DNA of 49,761 bases from Bacteroidia bacterium (GCA_022072225.1 JAJVIC010000015.1:1-49761), one strand, 5' to 3'; shown: positions 1 through 7,737, counted from the stretch's first letter. A program made the numbers and translations. Notes: generated by a model not told the origin, from the letters alone.

Positions 1-110
1 AACAGTTTTTCGGTGTATGGTTTTTTGCCTTGCATGAACACAAAAATAATTTCAGCTTTTTGCTTTTTATTCTTGCGTTTTCAAAACTTTTTAACACCTT
101 TGAGTCGGTT

Positions 111-248
111 GTGCAACAGGCACATGGCCTTGGCGAAAATGCGGGCGGCAGTGCTATATTTGTGGTGCGGTGTTCTTTGCACCTGCCGTGTCTTGCGACA
201 CGACAGCGCTTTGAACCCCGCACTTCGCCAAGCCCTCAAACGTTAAGC
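111..248 (+). repeat. attC-like site 1 (left end of putative cassette)
   Basis: An imperfect inverted repeat pairs 126-145 (ends TTGGCGAAAATGCGGG) with 217-235 (begins CCCGCACTTCGCCAAG). One arm has an extra base, as in the L''/L' arms of attC sites with their extrahelical bases. The right end carries GTTAAGC at 242-248, which fits the integron core GTTRRRY. The left core would be GTGCAAC at 111-117, a poor fit to RYYYAAC. At about 138 bases it is at the long end of known attC sizes. The attC reading is inference; the repeat itself is seen directly. Confidence 0.5.
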
Positions 249-350
249 GCAACCGTGACGAACGACCGTCCGACCAATTACGACAGCTACAATTAGACCT
301 GAATGACTGTCCCCCCTTTTCATCTTCGGACTCGACTCAGTGCTAATTCT

Positions 351-392
351 TATTGCTTTGCTTTTAACTTACTTTGGTGCGGGGGGGACACT
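351..392 (+). repeat. degenerate copy of attC-like site interior
   Basis: This segment (TATTGCTTTG...ACTTAC-TTTGGTGCGGGGGGGACACT) closely resembles 1867-1903 inside the second attC-like site (TATTGCTTT-CTACTTACATTTGTGCGGGTGGACACTT, shown here only in part). It looks like a related, decayed copy of the same repeat family inside the cassette leader. Confidence 0.45.
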
Positions 393-620
393 AATTCAGT
401 TCTACAGGACTTGACAAACCGCAGGACGACAATTCACCACGACTACGACTTAACCTTTCGGGCGGAATCTGTTTGCCGACTCTTGGCGACACTGACTGAC
501 CGTTCATTAGGACTTGCGTACGCATATTGACCATTTATTTTTTATAAAAAATACCAACCCTAAAATAGGAGAGCAGATTTTTATTTACTATTGCTAAGTC
601 TCAACTAAGCAATTACAACT

Positions 621-1754
621 ATGAAGTGGTTATTCATTTTTCTTTTTCTGATTTTAGTTCAAAATGTTTGCACCGCACAATATCAAAATTATAGTGGTGT
701 TAATTTTATACCCGATTCTTTAGAAAACAGATATGCAATAAAAAACTGGAAATTAAATGGTAAAATAAAATCAGTTCATATCACAGAGTATGAACTTTCA
801 TATGAATTGAAAACAAATAAATATAAAACCCTTGAAGAAGTCCCACTTGATGAACGTATTTATAGTGATGCACAAGGAAGATATTATAAATTTTCATTCG
901 ATAAACATGGCAACATATCATCTTATATAGATGGAAAAATTAGAAATCTTGTTTATGGGGATAAAACCAAAGGATTAAAAACAGATACAAGTACTAATAT
1001 TCTGTATTTGTACGATGAAAACCATAATCTTATTCTTATTAAGGATAATAGACATGAATACAGCGAGTATAGTGGTTATTATAAATATGCTTATGATGAA
1101 AAAAAACGAAGAATACTATTTAATGAGGGTACAGGCAGAGGCCTTGGTACAGAGGTAAAATATGAATATAACGGAAATGTAAAAACAGAATACACAAGAA
1201 TAAGAAGAGTTGATTCATTATTTCATAAAGACAAAGAATATATCTATAACGCAAAAGGTCAATTAATTGAATTTAAGGACTATTCCTCTGTCAATTTTTT
1301 GTATGTTGGGAATGGTGAGCTATTTAAAGAAAATTATTATCGCTATAATGATGGCGAAGGCATGTTAATCGTGGAATCTAATTATTATCTCATGCCTAAT
1401 AAGCCAGTAAAAGCTTCTGATACGCTTTGGTATAATGAAAAAGGACAATTAATTGCAAGCATCTATCATTCTAATTCAGGAGTGCCGAAAAAAATAATAT
1501 ACGAGTACAATCAAAATAATTTACTGAATACTGAAACAGAATATTCATATTATACTGACGGGTCAGAATATTATCCCTTAATTGGATGGAATTTGTATTC
1601 TAAATTAGAAATTAGTTATGGTGGTTATGACCTTAATAAAAATCCAACAGGTGTTTATTATGTTTGGACTCATTATCACCATAGTGATGGCGAGTTAAGA
1701 CTACAAGGCCCTGAACTTACAAAAGTTCAGAAGATAAAATATGAGTATTATTAA
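621..1754 (+). CDS. secreted YD/RHS-like repeat protein
   Basis: A 377-residue protein of unknown function. Residues 1-19 form a signal peptide ending at CTAQ, so it is exported to the periplasm or surface. The mature part is rich in Tyr, Asn and Lys. It repeats a degenerate motif of the type Y-N-x-K-G-Q-L-I followed by a short strand and K-x-x-Y-x-Y, resembling the YD/RHS-like or MORN-like repeats of many Bacteroidota proteins. It is the only gene between two attC-like sites and is much more AT-rich than its surroundings, which suggests acquisition. No enzymatic motif was seen. Being a real exported gene is fairly sure; its function is not. Confidence 0.75.
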   Translation: MKWLFIFLFLILVQNVCTAQYQNYSGVNFIPDSLENRYAIKNWKLNGKIKSVHITEYELSYELKTNKYKTLEEVPLDERIYSDAQGRYYKFSFDKHGNISSYIDGKIRNLVYGDKTKGLKTDTSTNILYLYDENHNLILIKDNRHEYSEYSGYYKYAYDEKKRRILFNEGTGRGLGTEVKYEYNGNVKTEYTRIRRVDSLFHKDKEYIYNAKGQLIEFKDYSSVNFLYVGNGELFKENYYRYNDGEGMLIVESNYYLMPNKPVKASDTLWYNEKGQLIASIYHSNSGVPKKIIYEYNQNNLLNTETEYSYYTDGSEYYPLIGWNLYSKLEISYGGYDLNKNPTGVYYVWTHYHHSDGELRLQGPELTKVQKIKYEYY

Positions 1755-2071
1755 ATCAACGCTGCCTCGACTGCTGACAAACTAAATTCGGACTCCACGC
1801 AAGACGAGAACGGCAGCGCTTAACATGTGGTTGCCTAAATGCGGGGTGCTTCGGAACTTCTAACTGTATTGCTTTCTACTTACATTTGTGCGGGTGGACA
1901 CTTGAGCGCATCTAATACCCGCACTTCGGCAACCCCTCAACCGTTACCAGCAAATTTAACATACCAACTGCCTAACGGCAACTGATAAGACACTCCGCTC
2001 AGCTTTGATGTCGTTCACACCGGAAGAATAAAGAACAGTGTGCTCAGCCGATAATAACATGGAAAGCGCTG
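1755..2071. other. non-coding stretch with attC-like site 2
   Basis: No gene is seen in these 317 bases. They contain the second attC-like site (1818-1949) and then about 120 bases of unremarkable sequence before the stop of the minus-strand TPR gene. The gene at 621 and the TPR gene converge on this stretch. Confidence 0.6.
1818..1949 (+). repeat. attC-like site 2 (right end of putative cassette)
   Basis: It begins with GCTTAAC (1818-1824), a perfect RYYYAAC, and ends near GTTACCA (1943-1949), an imperfect GTTRRRY. Internal arms GGTTGCCTAAATGCGGG (1829-1845) and CCCGCACTTCGGCAACC (1918-1934) pair almost fully. The arms resemble those of the site at 111-248, including the ATGCGGG/CCCGCACTTCG core. 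Two related sites flanking one gene in the same orientation is the signature of a cassette array. Confidence 0.5.
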
Positions 2072-2695
2072 CTACTTGCAATACTTTGCAATAAAATCGG
2101 CAGCATAGGCGTTGCCCAACTGCTTTGCTTTGTTTAAATCAGCACAGGCATTTTTTTTATCATCGCTTTTGTAACGTGCAAGCCCGCGGTTATAGAATGC
2201 CTCGTGAAATGAAGGTTTTAATTCAATCGCTTTGGTGTAATCACTGATAGCGCCTGCAAAATCTTTCAGGTTGTATTTAGAAATACCGCGGTGAAAATAA
2301 GCATCGGCAAACGAGCCGTTCAGTTCAATGGCTTTGTTGTAATCGTTCAGCGCTTTGGCGTAGTTGCCGGTTTTGCGGTGTACATTGGCGCGGTAATACC
2401 AGGCTTCCCATACTTCGGGGTTCAGCACAAGAGCCATGTTAAAATCAGTGATGGCTGCCGTATAATCTTCTAATTGTATATTAGAAACTCCGCGTTTGAT
2501 GTATGCCTCGGCATACTCTGGGTTAAGCGTAATGGCTTTGCTGTATTCATTTACAGCGCCTTCGTAATTGCGGTTGTCAATCATTGCCAGCCCGGTATTA
2601 AAATGGGTTTCGGCAGTTTGCGCAAGTGCACACGAAGCAATAATTGTCAGCAAAACGACAGATAGTGTTTGTTTTATGTTCCGGTGCAGTTGCAT
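2072..2695 (-). CDS. exported TPR-repeat protein
   Basis: A 207-residue protein with an N-terminal signal peptide (hydrophobic residues 10-25, ending ALAQ). About five tetratricopeptide repeats follow, each with the pattern A-x-x-x-R-G near the first helix and D-Y-x-K-A-I-x-L-x-P at the end. TPRs are protein-binding scaffolds, here probably periplasmic. A -7 element lies upstream at 2729-2736 on the same strand. The gene stands alone. The partner cannot be told from sequence, so only the family assignment is firm. Confidence 0.85.
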   Translation of the reverse strand: MQLHRNIKQTLSVVLLTIIASCALAQTAETHFNTGLAMIDNRNYEGAVNEYSKAITLNPEYAEAYIKRGVSNIQLEDYTAAITDFNMALVLNPEVWEAWYYRANVHRKTGNYAKALNDYNKAIELNGSFADAYFHRGISKYNLKDFAGAISDYTKAIELKPSFHEAFYNRGLARYKSDDKKNACADLNKAKQLGNAYAADFIAKYCK

Positions 2696-2728
2696 TTACT
2701 TTTTTTCGAAAAGGGCTGCAAAGATGCA

Positions 2729-2736
2729 CAAAAGTA
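2729..2736 (-). promoter_or_regulatory. -7 element of TPR gene
   Basis: TACTTTTG on the minus strand matches the Bacteroidota -7 consensus TAnnTTTG. It lies 34 bases upstream of the TPR gene start. No clear -33 TTTG was found. Confidence 0.45.
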
Positions 2737-3007
2737 AGGTTGCCTGTATGCCCGGATATCGGGTTGCAGGCTGCGTTTATCGAATAATACATTATAAATA
2801 GTTTTGCATTTGTCTTAATAACCACCCGGCTCGGTTGAATGTTCTGCGCGGTTGCGTTGAGCGGTCCGCCTCAGGCAGATAATGCCGCTCGGAGCATCAG
2901 CCCATTTGCAATGGGCGTTTGCTGTTCATCTTGCCAACATTACCATACTTCCGTTGGGCGTAGCGGGATGCTACGCCTTAACAAAGCTTGTTTAACACTA
3001 AATAACG
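2737..3007. other. intergenic region with two hairpins
   Basis: No gene is visible. Two short perfect hairpins lie close together: GCCCATT-TGC-AATGGGC (2900-2916) and GGCGTAGC-GGGAT-GCTACGCC (2957-2977). Neither has a T-run after it on the plus strand, so they are not obvious intrinsic terminators. They may be REP-like palindromes. Confidence 0.5.
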
Positions 3008-3015
3008 TATCTTTG
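3008..3015 (+). promoter_or_regulatory. -7 element of TonB-C gene
   Basis: TATCTTTG matches TAnnTTTG and lies 19 bases before the ATG at 3035. Confidence 0.55.
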
Positions 3016-3034
3016 TTATAAAATACATTCTGCT

Positions 3035-3400
3035 ATGAAAAATCTCTTTTTATTAAGTTCCCTGTTGCTGTTAAGTTTTACTGCGTTTTCGCAAACTGAA
3101 TTTATAACACCGGCCAATGAAGCTTCTTATGTTGGAGGTGAGGCAGCAATGTATAAATACCTGTCTGATAAAATCAGCGAAAAAATAAATTACAAGGTAG
3201 GAGGCGCCAAAGTATATACTGAGTTTGTAATAAGTGAACAAGGCGAAATTACGGATGCAAAAATAATAAGAGGATACGATGCAAAATTTGATGAGGTTTC
3301 TTTAGAGGCAGTCAAAAGCATGCCCAAATGGAATCCTGCTACAAACGAAAAAGGTGTTGCCATTAAATCTAAAATGGTATTGCCTGTATCGTTTCAGTAA
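3035..3400 (+). CDS. exported TonB C-terminal domain protein
   Basis: A 121-residue protein: signal peptide (residues 1-19, ending AFSQ), then one domain resembling the C-terminal domain of energy-transducing TonB. The visible pattern is Y-V-G-G-E-A-A-M-Y-K-Y, then V-Y-T-E-F-V-I-S-E-Q-G-E-I-T-D-A, then S-M-P-K-W-N-P and K-M-V-L-P-V-S-F. It lacks the N-terminal membrane anchor and proline-rich linker of true TonB, so it is a free periplasmic module of the kind common in Bacteroidota. A -7 element at 3008 supports the ATG at 3035. The next gene starts 10 bases after its stop. Confidence 0.85.
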   Translation: MKNLFLLSSLLLLSFTAFSQTEFITPANEASYVGGEAAMYKYLSDKISEKINYKVGGAKVYTEFVISEQGEITDAKIIRGYDAKFDEVSLEAVKSMPKWNPATNEKGVAIKSKMVLPVSFQ

Positions 3401-3410
3401 TGTTCCTTTA

Positions 3411-3995
3411 GTGAAAAACGCAAAGAAAGAAATAGAAAGCTTTTGCCCTGCAAGCCGAAAAGAGTGGAGACAATGGTTGCAGAAAAACCACCAGTTAAAA
3501 CAGGCCGTTTGGCTTGTTCAGTATAAAAAGAAATCGGCTGTGCCAAGCATCTCGTGGAGTGAAGCCGTTGACGAAGCACTTTGTTTCGGATGGATAGACA
3601 GCGTAAGAAAAACCCTTGATTCAGAAAAATACATTCAGTTTTTCAGCAAACGAAAAGCAACCAGTGTATGGTCTAAAATCAATAAGGAAAAAGTACAGCA
3701 ACTGATTGATAAAGGGCTGATGACCAAAGCCGGTTTTGCAACCATTGAAACCGCAAAACAAAACGGACAGTGGACCATCTTAGACCATGCAGAAGAACTG
3801 ACTATACCTGAAGATTTGGAAAAAGCATTTAAAGCCTACAAGGGTTCAAAAGACTTTTTTTTAAGCTTAAGCAAGTCAGTAAAAAAAGCCATCCTGCAAT
3901 GGTTAGTGCTTGCCAAACGCGCAGAAACCAGACAGAACAGAATAAACGAAGTAGCAGAACTTGCAAGCCGGAAACTAAAACCGAAACAGTTTTAG
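3411..3995 (+). CDS. YdeI/OmpD-associated family protein
   Basis: A cytoplasmic protein of about 194 residues in the YdeI/OmdA (bacteriocin-protection) family. Family marks are W-L-Q-K-N near the N-terminus, V-W-L-V-Q-Y-K-K-K-S, the block D-E-A-L-C-F-G-W-I-D-S, and R-K-A-T-S-V-W-S-K-I-N-K. The reading frame is open from 3354, but that part overlaps the end of the TonB-C gene in another frame. I therefore place the start at the GTG at 3411, just before K-N-A-K-K-E-I-E. The molecular function of the family is poorly known. It probably shares a transcript with the upstream gene. Confidence 0.8.
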   Translation: MKNAKKEIESFCPASRKEWRQWLQKNHQLKQAVWLVQYKKKSAVPSISWSEAVDEALCFGWIDSVRKTLDSEKYIQFFSKRKATSVWSKINKEKVQQLIDKGLMTKAGFATIETAKQNGQWTILDHAEELTIPEDLEKAFKAYKGSKDFFLSLSKSVKKAILQWLVLAKRAETRQNRINEVAELASRKLKPKQF

Positions 3996-4039
3996 ATGAC
4001 TTCACAACCTGTGCTAACTTGTGGCACCCCTTTAAAATA

Positions 4040-4609
4040 ATGCTCTACCAACAAGACCAAACGTTTGATAAACTAAACCACAGCATAACCCCCCTTGCCA
4101 AAGGCGAGTACGAGAAATGTGTGTTTAAAAATTCCGACCTTTCCAATTCCGACCTGACAGAGTTTAAGTTCATTGATTGTCAATTCATCGCTTGTAATGT
4201 AAGCCTTGCCAAACTGCTGCGCACCACACTTCGCGATGTAACATTTAAAGAGTGCAAACTGCTGGGTTTACATTTTGATAAATGCAATGAGTTTGGTTTA
4301 AGCCTTGGTTTTGAAGACTGCAACCTTAATCACTCCTCGTTTTACAAAACAAAGATTAAGAAAACGGTTTTTAAAAACACACAACTGCACGAAGTTGATT
4401 TTACCGAATGTGATTTATCTGTTGCCGTTTTTGATAACTGTGATTTACTCCATGCTAAATTCGATAACACCTTGTTAGAAAAAACCGACCTTCGCTCTGC
4501 TTTTAATTATTCCATTAATCCCGACAGCAACCGGATAAAAAAAGCGCGCTTCTCCCTTTCAGGTGTGATTGGGCTTTTGGATAAATACGATATTGATATT
4601 GAACGGTGA
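4040..4609 (+). CDS. pentapeptide-repeat protein (Qnr/McbG-like)
   Basis: A protein of 189 residues counted from the ATG at 4040. It has a long run of pentapeptide repeats of the A(D/N)LXX type, such as F-K-N-S-D-L-S-N-S-D-L-T and F-T-E-C-D-L-S-V-A-V-F-D-N-C-D-L. These would fold into a right-handed quadrilateral beta-helix. The C-terminal block N-R-I-K-K-A-R-F-S-L-S-G-V-x-G-L-L-x-K-Y-D-I is the tail seen in Qnr/McbG-like members, some of which mimic DNA and protect gyrase. The frame runs open upstream to 3899, but that part overlaps the YdeI gene. Gyrase protection is inference only. Confidence 0.8.
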   Translation: MLYQQDQTFDKLNHSITPLAKGEYEKCVFKNSDLSNSDLTEFKFIDCQFIACNVSLAKLLRTTLRDVTFKECKLLGLHFDKCNEFGLSLGFEDCNLNHSSFYKTKIKKTVFKNTQLHEVDFTECDLSVAVFDNCDLLHAKFDNTLLEKTDLRSAFNYSINPDSNRIKKARFSLSGVIGLLDKYDIDIER

Positions 4610-4649
4610 GAAGAATTGCCATCTTTGCACAACAAAATTAATCTTACTC

Positions 4650-4964
4650 ATGAATAAATTCTTCACCACCAACATAGGCCGTTTTCGTTTGCTTGCTTTT
4701 TTGGAAGGTATGTCGCTGATTGTTTTAGTGTTTATAGGTATGCCTCTTAAATACATGGCCGCTAATCCCGCGCTGGTAAAATCAGTAGGCCCGCTGCACG
4801 GATTGCTGTTTCTTTTTTATGTAGCTTATACGTTTAGCATAGCCGCAGAAAATGAATGGAAGTTCAGCCAAACTACCTGGAAGGTATTGCTGGCATCGTT
4901 TATTCCCTTCGGTACTTTTTATACCGACCACACCATTCTGAAAAAGATTGCCGAAGCAAAATGA
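4650..4964 (+). CDS. DUF3817 integral membrane protein
   Basis: A 104-residue membrane protein of the DUF3817 family. It opens with F-R-L-L-A-F-L-E-G-M-S-L-I-V-L-V-F, has P-L-K-Y and G-P-L-H-G-L-L-F-L-F-Y motifs, and shows three predicted hydrophobic segments. The start is the ATG at 4650; upstream sequence in frame has no signal for translation and includes the end of the previous gene. Its last codon overlaps the start of the next gene (ATGA at 4961-4964), so the two are translationally coupled. The family's biochemical role is unknown. Confidence 0.85.
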   Translation: MNKFFTTNIGRFRLLAFLEGMSLIVLVFIGMPLKYMAANPALVKSVGPLHGLLFLFYVAYTFSIAAENEWKFSQTTWKVLLASFIPFGTFYTDHTILKKIAEAK

Positions 4965-5500
4965 AAACCCCGCCTGATTTTACCCGCAAACTCATTGCCT
5001 CTTTTGAAGAAGCAGCAGAAGAAAAGGTAATATCAAAAGGGCAGTTTCTTATAAAAGAAGGAGAGGTAGAAAAAAACCTGTATTTTGTTACATCAGGAGC
5101 CATAAGGGTTTTTTACCTCTCTGAGTTTGAAGAACAGACAGTGCGTTTTGGTTACGAAGGTTCATTTATCAATTCGCTCTCTTCGTTTATTAAAGGTACT
5201 CCCTCTGAGTTTTACATACAGGCCATACGCAAAACAACGGTTAAATACATTTCGAAAGAAATGTTGCAAACGCTTGTAAACCGCGACAGTGAAAACCTCA
5301 GGCAATACATACAGCTACTTGAAACTCTGGTTACCCAGCAGATAGACCGCGAAATAGATTTATTAATTACCTCACCGGTTGAACGCCTCAGCCGCGTGTT
5401 GCAGCGCAGCCCCAATCTCTTTCAGCATGTTCCGCTTAAATACATTGCCTCTTATCTGCGCATGACACCCGAAACATTAAGCCGCATCCGAAATTCTTGA
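4961..5500 (+). CDS. Crp/Fnr family transcription regulator
   Basis: A 179-residue regulator. Residues 15-115 form a cyclic nucleotide-binding-type beta-barrel (G-Q-F-L-I-K-E-G-E-V, L-Y-F-V-T-S-G-A-I-R-V). A long dimer helix follows, then a short C-terminal part with the signature L-K-Y-I-A-S-Y-L-R-M-T-P-E-T-L-S-R-I-R. This compact form is usual for Bacteroidota Crp/Fnr proteins. The ATG at 4961 overlaps the stop of the DUF3817 gene by four bases. The frame is open further upstream, but only inside that gene. The effector and targets are not evident. Confidence 0.88.
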   Translation: MKTPPDFTRKLIASFEEAAEEKVISKGQFLIKEGEVEKNLYFVTSGAIRVFYLSEFEEQTVRFGYEGSFINSLSSFIKGTPSEFYIQAIRKTTVKYISKEMLQTLVNRDSENLRQYIQLLETLVTQQIDREIDLLITSPVERLSRVLQRSPNLFQHVPLKYIASYLRMTPETLSRIRNS

Positions 5501-5557
5501 TTTCAATCAAGAGCTGCAACAAACCCTTAGTTCATCTTTGCATAAAATTTTAAACCC

Positions 5558-6106
5558 ATGCAAACAACCAACACCCGACTTATTGACGAGCTGCTGCTGA
5601 TTATTGAAACTACCACCGCTGCTGCAAAAAAATTTAAAACGCTTACACCGGAACAACTCAACTATAAGAAAAGCCCCGAATCGTGGAGCATACTCGAATG
5701 TATTGAACACCTGAACCTGTATGGCGATTTTTATCTGCCCGAAATACAGCAACAAATTCTGAAAGCAGAAAAAGTTTCACATACTTCTGCCTTTAAAAGC
5801 GGATGGCTCGGAAATTACTTTGCCAATTCCATGAAAGTAAAAAACGGTAAAGTAAATAAGATGAAAACCTTCAAAGACAAAAATCCGCTGAACTCACAGT
5901 TATCGGTTACAACCATTGACCGCTTTTTGAAACAGCAGCAACTGCTGGCTTCATTATTACTGCAATCAAAAACAATTGACCTTACAAAAACCAAAACAGC
6001 TATTTCAATCAGCAACCTTATAAAGCTGCGTCTTGGCGACACGTTTCGTTTTGTGGTTTATCATATAGAAAGACATCTGCAACAGGCAGAAAGGGTTTTA
6101 AAGTAG
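5558..6106 (+). CDS. DinB-like four-helix bundle protein
   Basis: A 182-residue protein of the DinB/YfiT superfamily, mostly helical. Probable metal ligands are the His in S-I-L-E-C-I-E-H-L-N (about residue 52) and the two in Y-H-I-E-R-H-L-Q-Q near the C-terminus, the usual three-His arrangement. Many members are thiol-dependent transferases (bacillithiol or mycothiol S-transferases), but the substrate here is unknown. CATCTTTG at 5533-5540 is a weak -7-like match upstream, so it may be transcribed alone. Confidence 0.82.
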   Translation: MQTTNTRLIDELLLIIETTTAAAKKFKTLTPEQLNYKKSPESWSILECIEHLNLYGDFYLPEIQQQILKAEKVSHTSAFKSGWLGNYFANSMKVKNGKVNKMKTFKDKNPLNSQLSVTTIDRFLKQQQLLASLLLQSKTIDLTKTKTAISISNLIKLRLGDTFRFVVYHIERHLQQAERVLK

Positions 6107-6153
6107 GTCTTTAAGATATTGCGTATTTTAGCAATATCTATTAATACCTGTTT

Positions 6154-7419
6154 ATGAATTCAGTTAAATACTTTTTAGCGTGCATTGCTGCTACGCTTTG
6201 TATAACAACGTATGCCCAGCAACACACAAAACGGGTTTTGTTTCTCGGCAACAGTTATACTTATTCCAATAACCTGCCACAAATGCTTGCTGACGCAGCT
6301 CTTTCGGCAGGCGATACCGTTTTGCACGACAGCAATGCTCCGGGTGGTTATACCTTTGAAGGACATTCAACCAACGCCACCTCACTCAGTAAAATTGCTC
6401 AGGGAACATGGGATTATGTAGTGCTGCAGGAGCAGAGTCAGCTACCTTCATTCCCTGATTTTCAGGTGCAGAGCGATGTTTATCCTTTTGCGGCCATTCT
6501 TAACGACAGCATTCTTGCCGCCAACCCCTGCACCGAAACAGTTTTTTTCATGACCTGGGGGCGTAAAAACGGTGATGCATCAAACTGTGCTAACTGGCCT
6601 CCTGTATGTTCGTATGAAGGAATGGACAGCCTTTTAAATTTGCGCTACCGCATTATGGCTGATGATAATGAGGCTCTTGTTTCACCTGCCGGTGCCGTGT
6701 GGAACTATATACGCGAAACAGCACCTCAGATAGAGTTATACAATCCTGATGAGAGCCATCCCTCTGTTGCAGGAACCTATGCGGCTGCCTGCACATTTTA
6801 TGCAACACTCTTTCGCAGCAACCCTGAAAACATTACCTATAATTCTTCGCTTTCATCAGGCGATGCAGCAATTATTCGCGCAGCAGCAAAGCTGGTAGTT
6901 TACGACAGTTTGCTCAACTGGCATATCGGTGAATACGACCCGCAGGCTCAGTTCACCTATTCCGCTACCGGAGCTACTGAAATTACCTTTACCAATACCT
7001 CGCAATTTTCAACTGTATACAACTGGAACTTTGGTGATGGCAATTCTTCTGTTGACCAAAATCCGGTGCATACCTATGCAACAACAGGCACTTATACCGT
7101 AGAGCTTGCAGTTGAAAATTGCGGAATGCAGGATACGGTTTCACAAATCATTACAATAGATGCTTCCGGCATTGAATCAACTGAAATAAAGTACACCATT
7201 TATCCTAATCCGGTATCATCGGTCATTAACATAGGCAAGGAATTGCATTCAAATCTTACCTACCGTATTTTCAATTCGTCAGGCGAACTCATGCAGGCAG
7301 GCGATATTATTAACAGGCAGCAAATACCGGTTGTTGATTTAGCGGAAGGCATTTACCTGCTTCAGTTAGTTGAAAACAACAAACCTGTTGGATTAATAAG
7401 ATTTATAAAAGCATCTTAA
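6154..7419 (+). CDS. T9SS-secreted SGNH-type hydrolase with PKD domain
   Basis: A 421-residue secreted protein with a signal peptide ending TYAQ. The SGNH/GDSL-type hydrolase domain starts at V-L-F-L-G-N-S-Y-T (Ser in G-N-S) and closes with D-E-S-H-P-S, giving the Asp/His pair. A PKD domain follows (Y-N-W-N-F-G-D-G-N-S, then P-V-H-T-Y-A-T-T-G-T-Y-T-V). Last comes a T9SS type A sorting domain of about 75 residues (Y-P-N-P-V-S-S-V-I-N-I ... G-I-Y-L-L-Q). It is probably an extracellular esterase or polysaccharide deacetylase. The next gene begins at the base after its stop. Confidence 0.88.
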   Translation: MNSVKYFLACIAATLCITTYAQQHTKRVLFLGNSYTYSNNLPQMLADAALSAGDTVLHDSNAPGGYTFEGHSTNATSLSKIAQGTWDYVVLQEQSQLPSFPDFQVQSDVYPFAAILNDSILAANPCTETVFFMTWGRKNGDASNCANWPPVCSYEGMDSLLNLRYRIMADDNEALVSPAGAVWNYIRETAPQIELYNPDESHPSVAGTYAAACTFYATLFRSNPENITYNSSLSSGDAAIIRAAAKLVVYDSLLNWHIGEYDPQAQFTYSATGATEITFTNTSQFSTVYNWNFGDGNSSVDQNPVHTYATTGTYTVELAVENCGMQDTVSQIITIDASGIESTEIKYTIYPNPVSSVINIGKELHSNLTYRIFNSSGELMQAGDIINRQQIPVVDLAEGIYLLQLVENNKPVGLIRFIKAS

Positions 7420-7737
7420 ATGTCAGCTGAAGATTTCCGCAAACTGGCACTTTCTTTTGAAGGTGTAAGCGAACAACCCCATTTTGAGCGCACCTCTTTT
7501 CGTGTAAATAATAAAATAGTTGCTACACTTGACGTGAAACAACAGCTTGTCTGTTTAATGCTGGACGAAATTCAACAAAGTGTTTTCTGCGCGTTCGATT
7601 CTTCGGTTATTTATCCCGTTCCCAATAAGTGGGGTAAGAAAGGAGCAACCTATGTTGAATTGAAACGGGTAAGAAAAGATATGTTGCGCGATGCGCTTAA
7701 TGAGGCTTACAAAAAAGCAACTGCGAGGAAATCTTAA
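7420..7737 (+). CDS. MmcQ/YjbR family protein
   Basis: A 105-residue MmcQ/YjbR-like (double-wing DNA-binding fold) protein. The usual signature is present: F-R-K-L-A-L-S-F-E-G-V-S-E-Q-P-H-F, F-R-V-N-N-K-I-V-A-T-L, W-G-K-K-G-A-T-Y-V, and L-R-D-A-L-N-E-A-Y. Its length is typical. It starts immediately after the stop of the T9SS hydrolase gene, so it is probably cotranscribed, though the two products act in different compartments. The function of the family is not firmly known. Confidence 0.88.
   Translation: MSAEDFRKLALSFEGVSEQPHFERTSFRVNNKIVATLDVKQQLVCLMLDEIQQSVFCAFDSSVIYPVPNKWGKKGATYVELKRVRKDMLRDALNEAYKKATARKS

Larger units (their letters stand above)
1..620. other. non-coding region with attC-like repeats
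   Basis: No convincing gene lies in the first 620 bases. The short open frames here have no family resemblance, no good start context, and overlap inverted repeats. The stretch holds an attC-like site (111-248), a degenerate related segment (351-392) and an AT-rich run just before the gene at 621. Its GC-rich repeats contrast with the AT-rich gene that follows. Confidence 0.6.
243..1943 (+). mobile_element. putative integron-type gene cassette
   Basis: In integrated cassettes the TTRRRY that opens the cassette comes from its own attC, so it should complement the RYYYAAC at the start of the downstream attC. Here GTTAAGCGC (242-250) is an exact 9-base complement of GCGCTTAAC (1816-1824). Between them lies one gene (621-1754) pointing toward the downstream site, the usual cassette layout. 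The gene is visibly more AT-rich than its flanks. No integrase gene is present in the window, so this would be a CALIN-like remnant or a distant part of an array. Confidence 0.45.

Noticed and set aside
30-530. Open frames of 75-88 residues in the first 530 bases
   Set aside because: They overlap inverted repeats, have no recognisable protein pattern, and their codon content follows the GC-rich repeats; treated as non-coding.
3899-4039. N-terminal extension of the pentapeptide gene
   Set aside because: The upstream part overlaps the YdeI-like coding region in another frame and has no repeat pattern; the ATG at 4040 fits the family start.
4961-5500. Truncated Crp/Fnr regulator
   Set aside because: The short C-terminus ending S-R-I-R-N-S is usual for Bacteroidota members, so there is no truncation.
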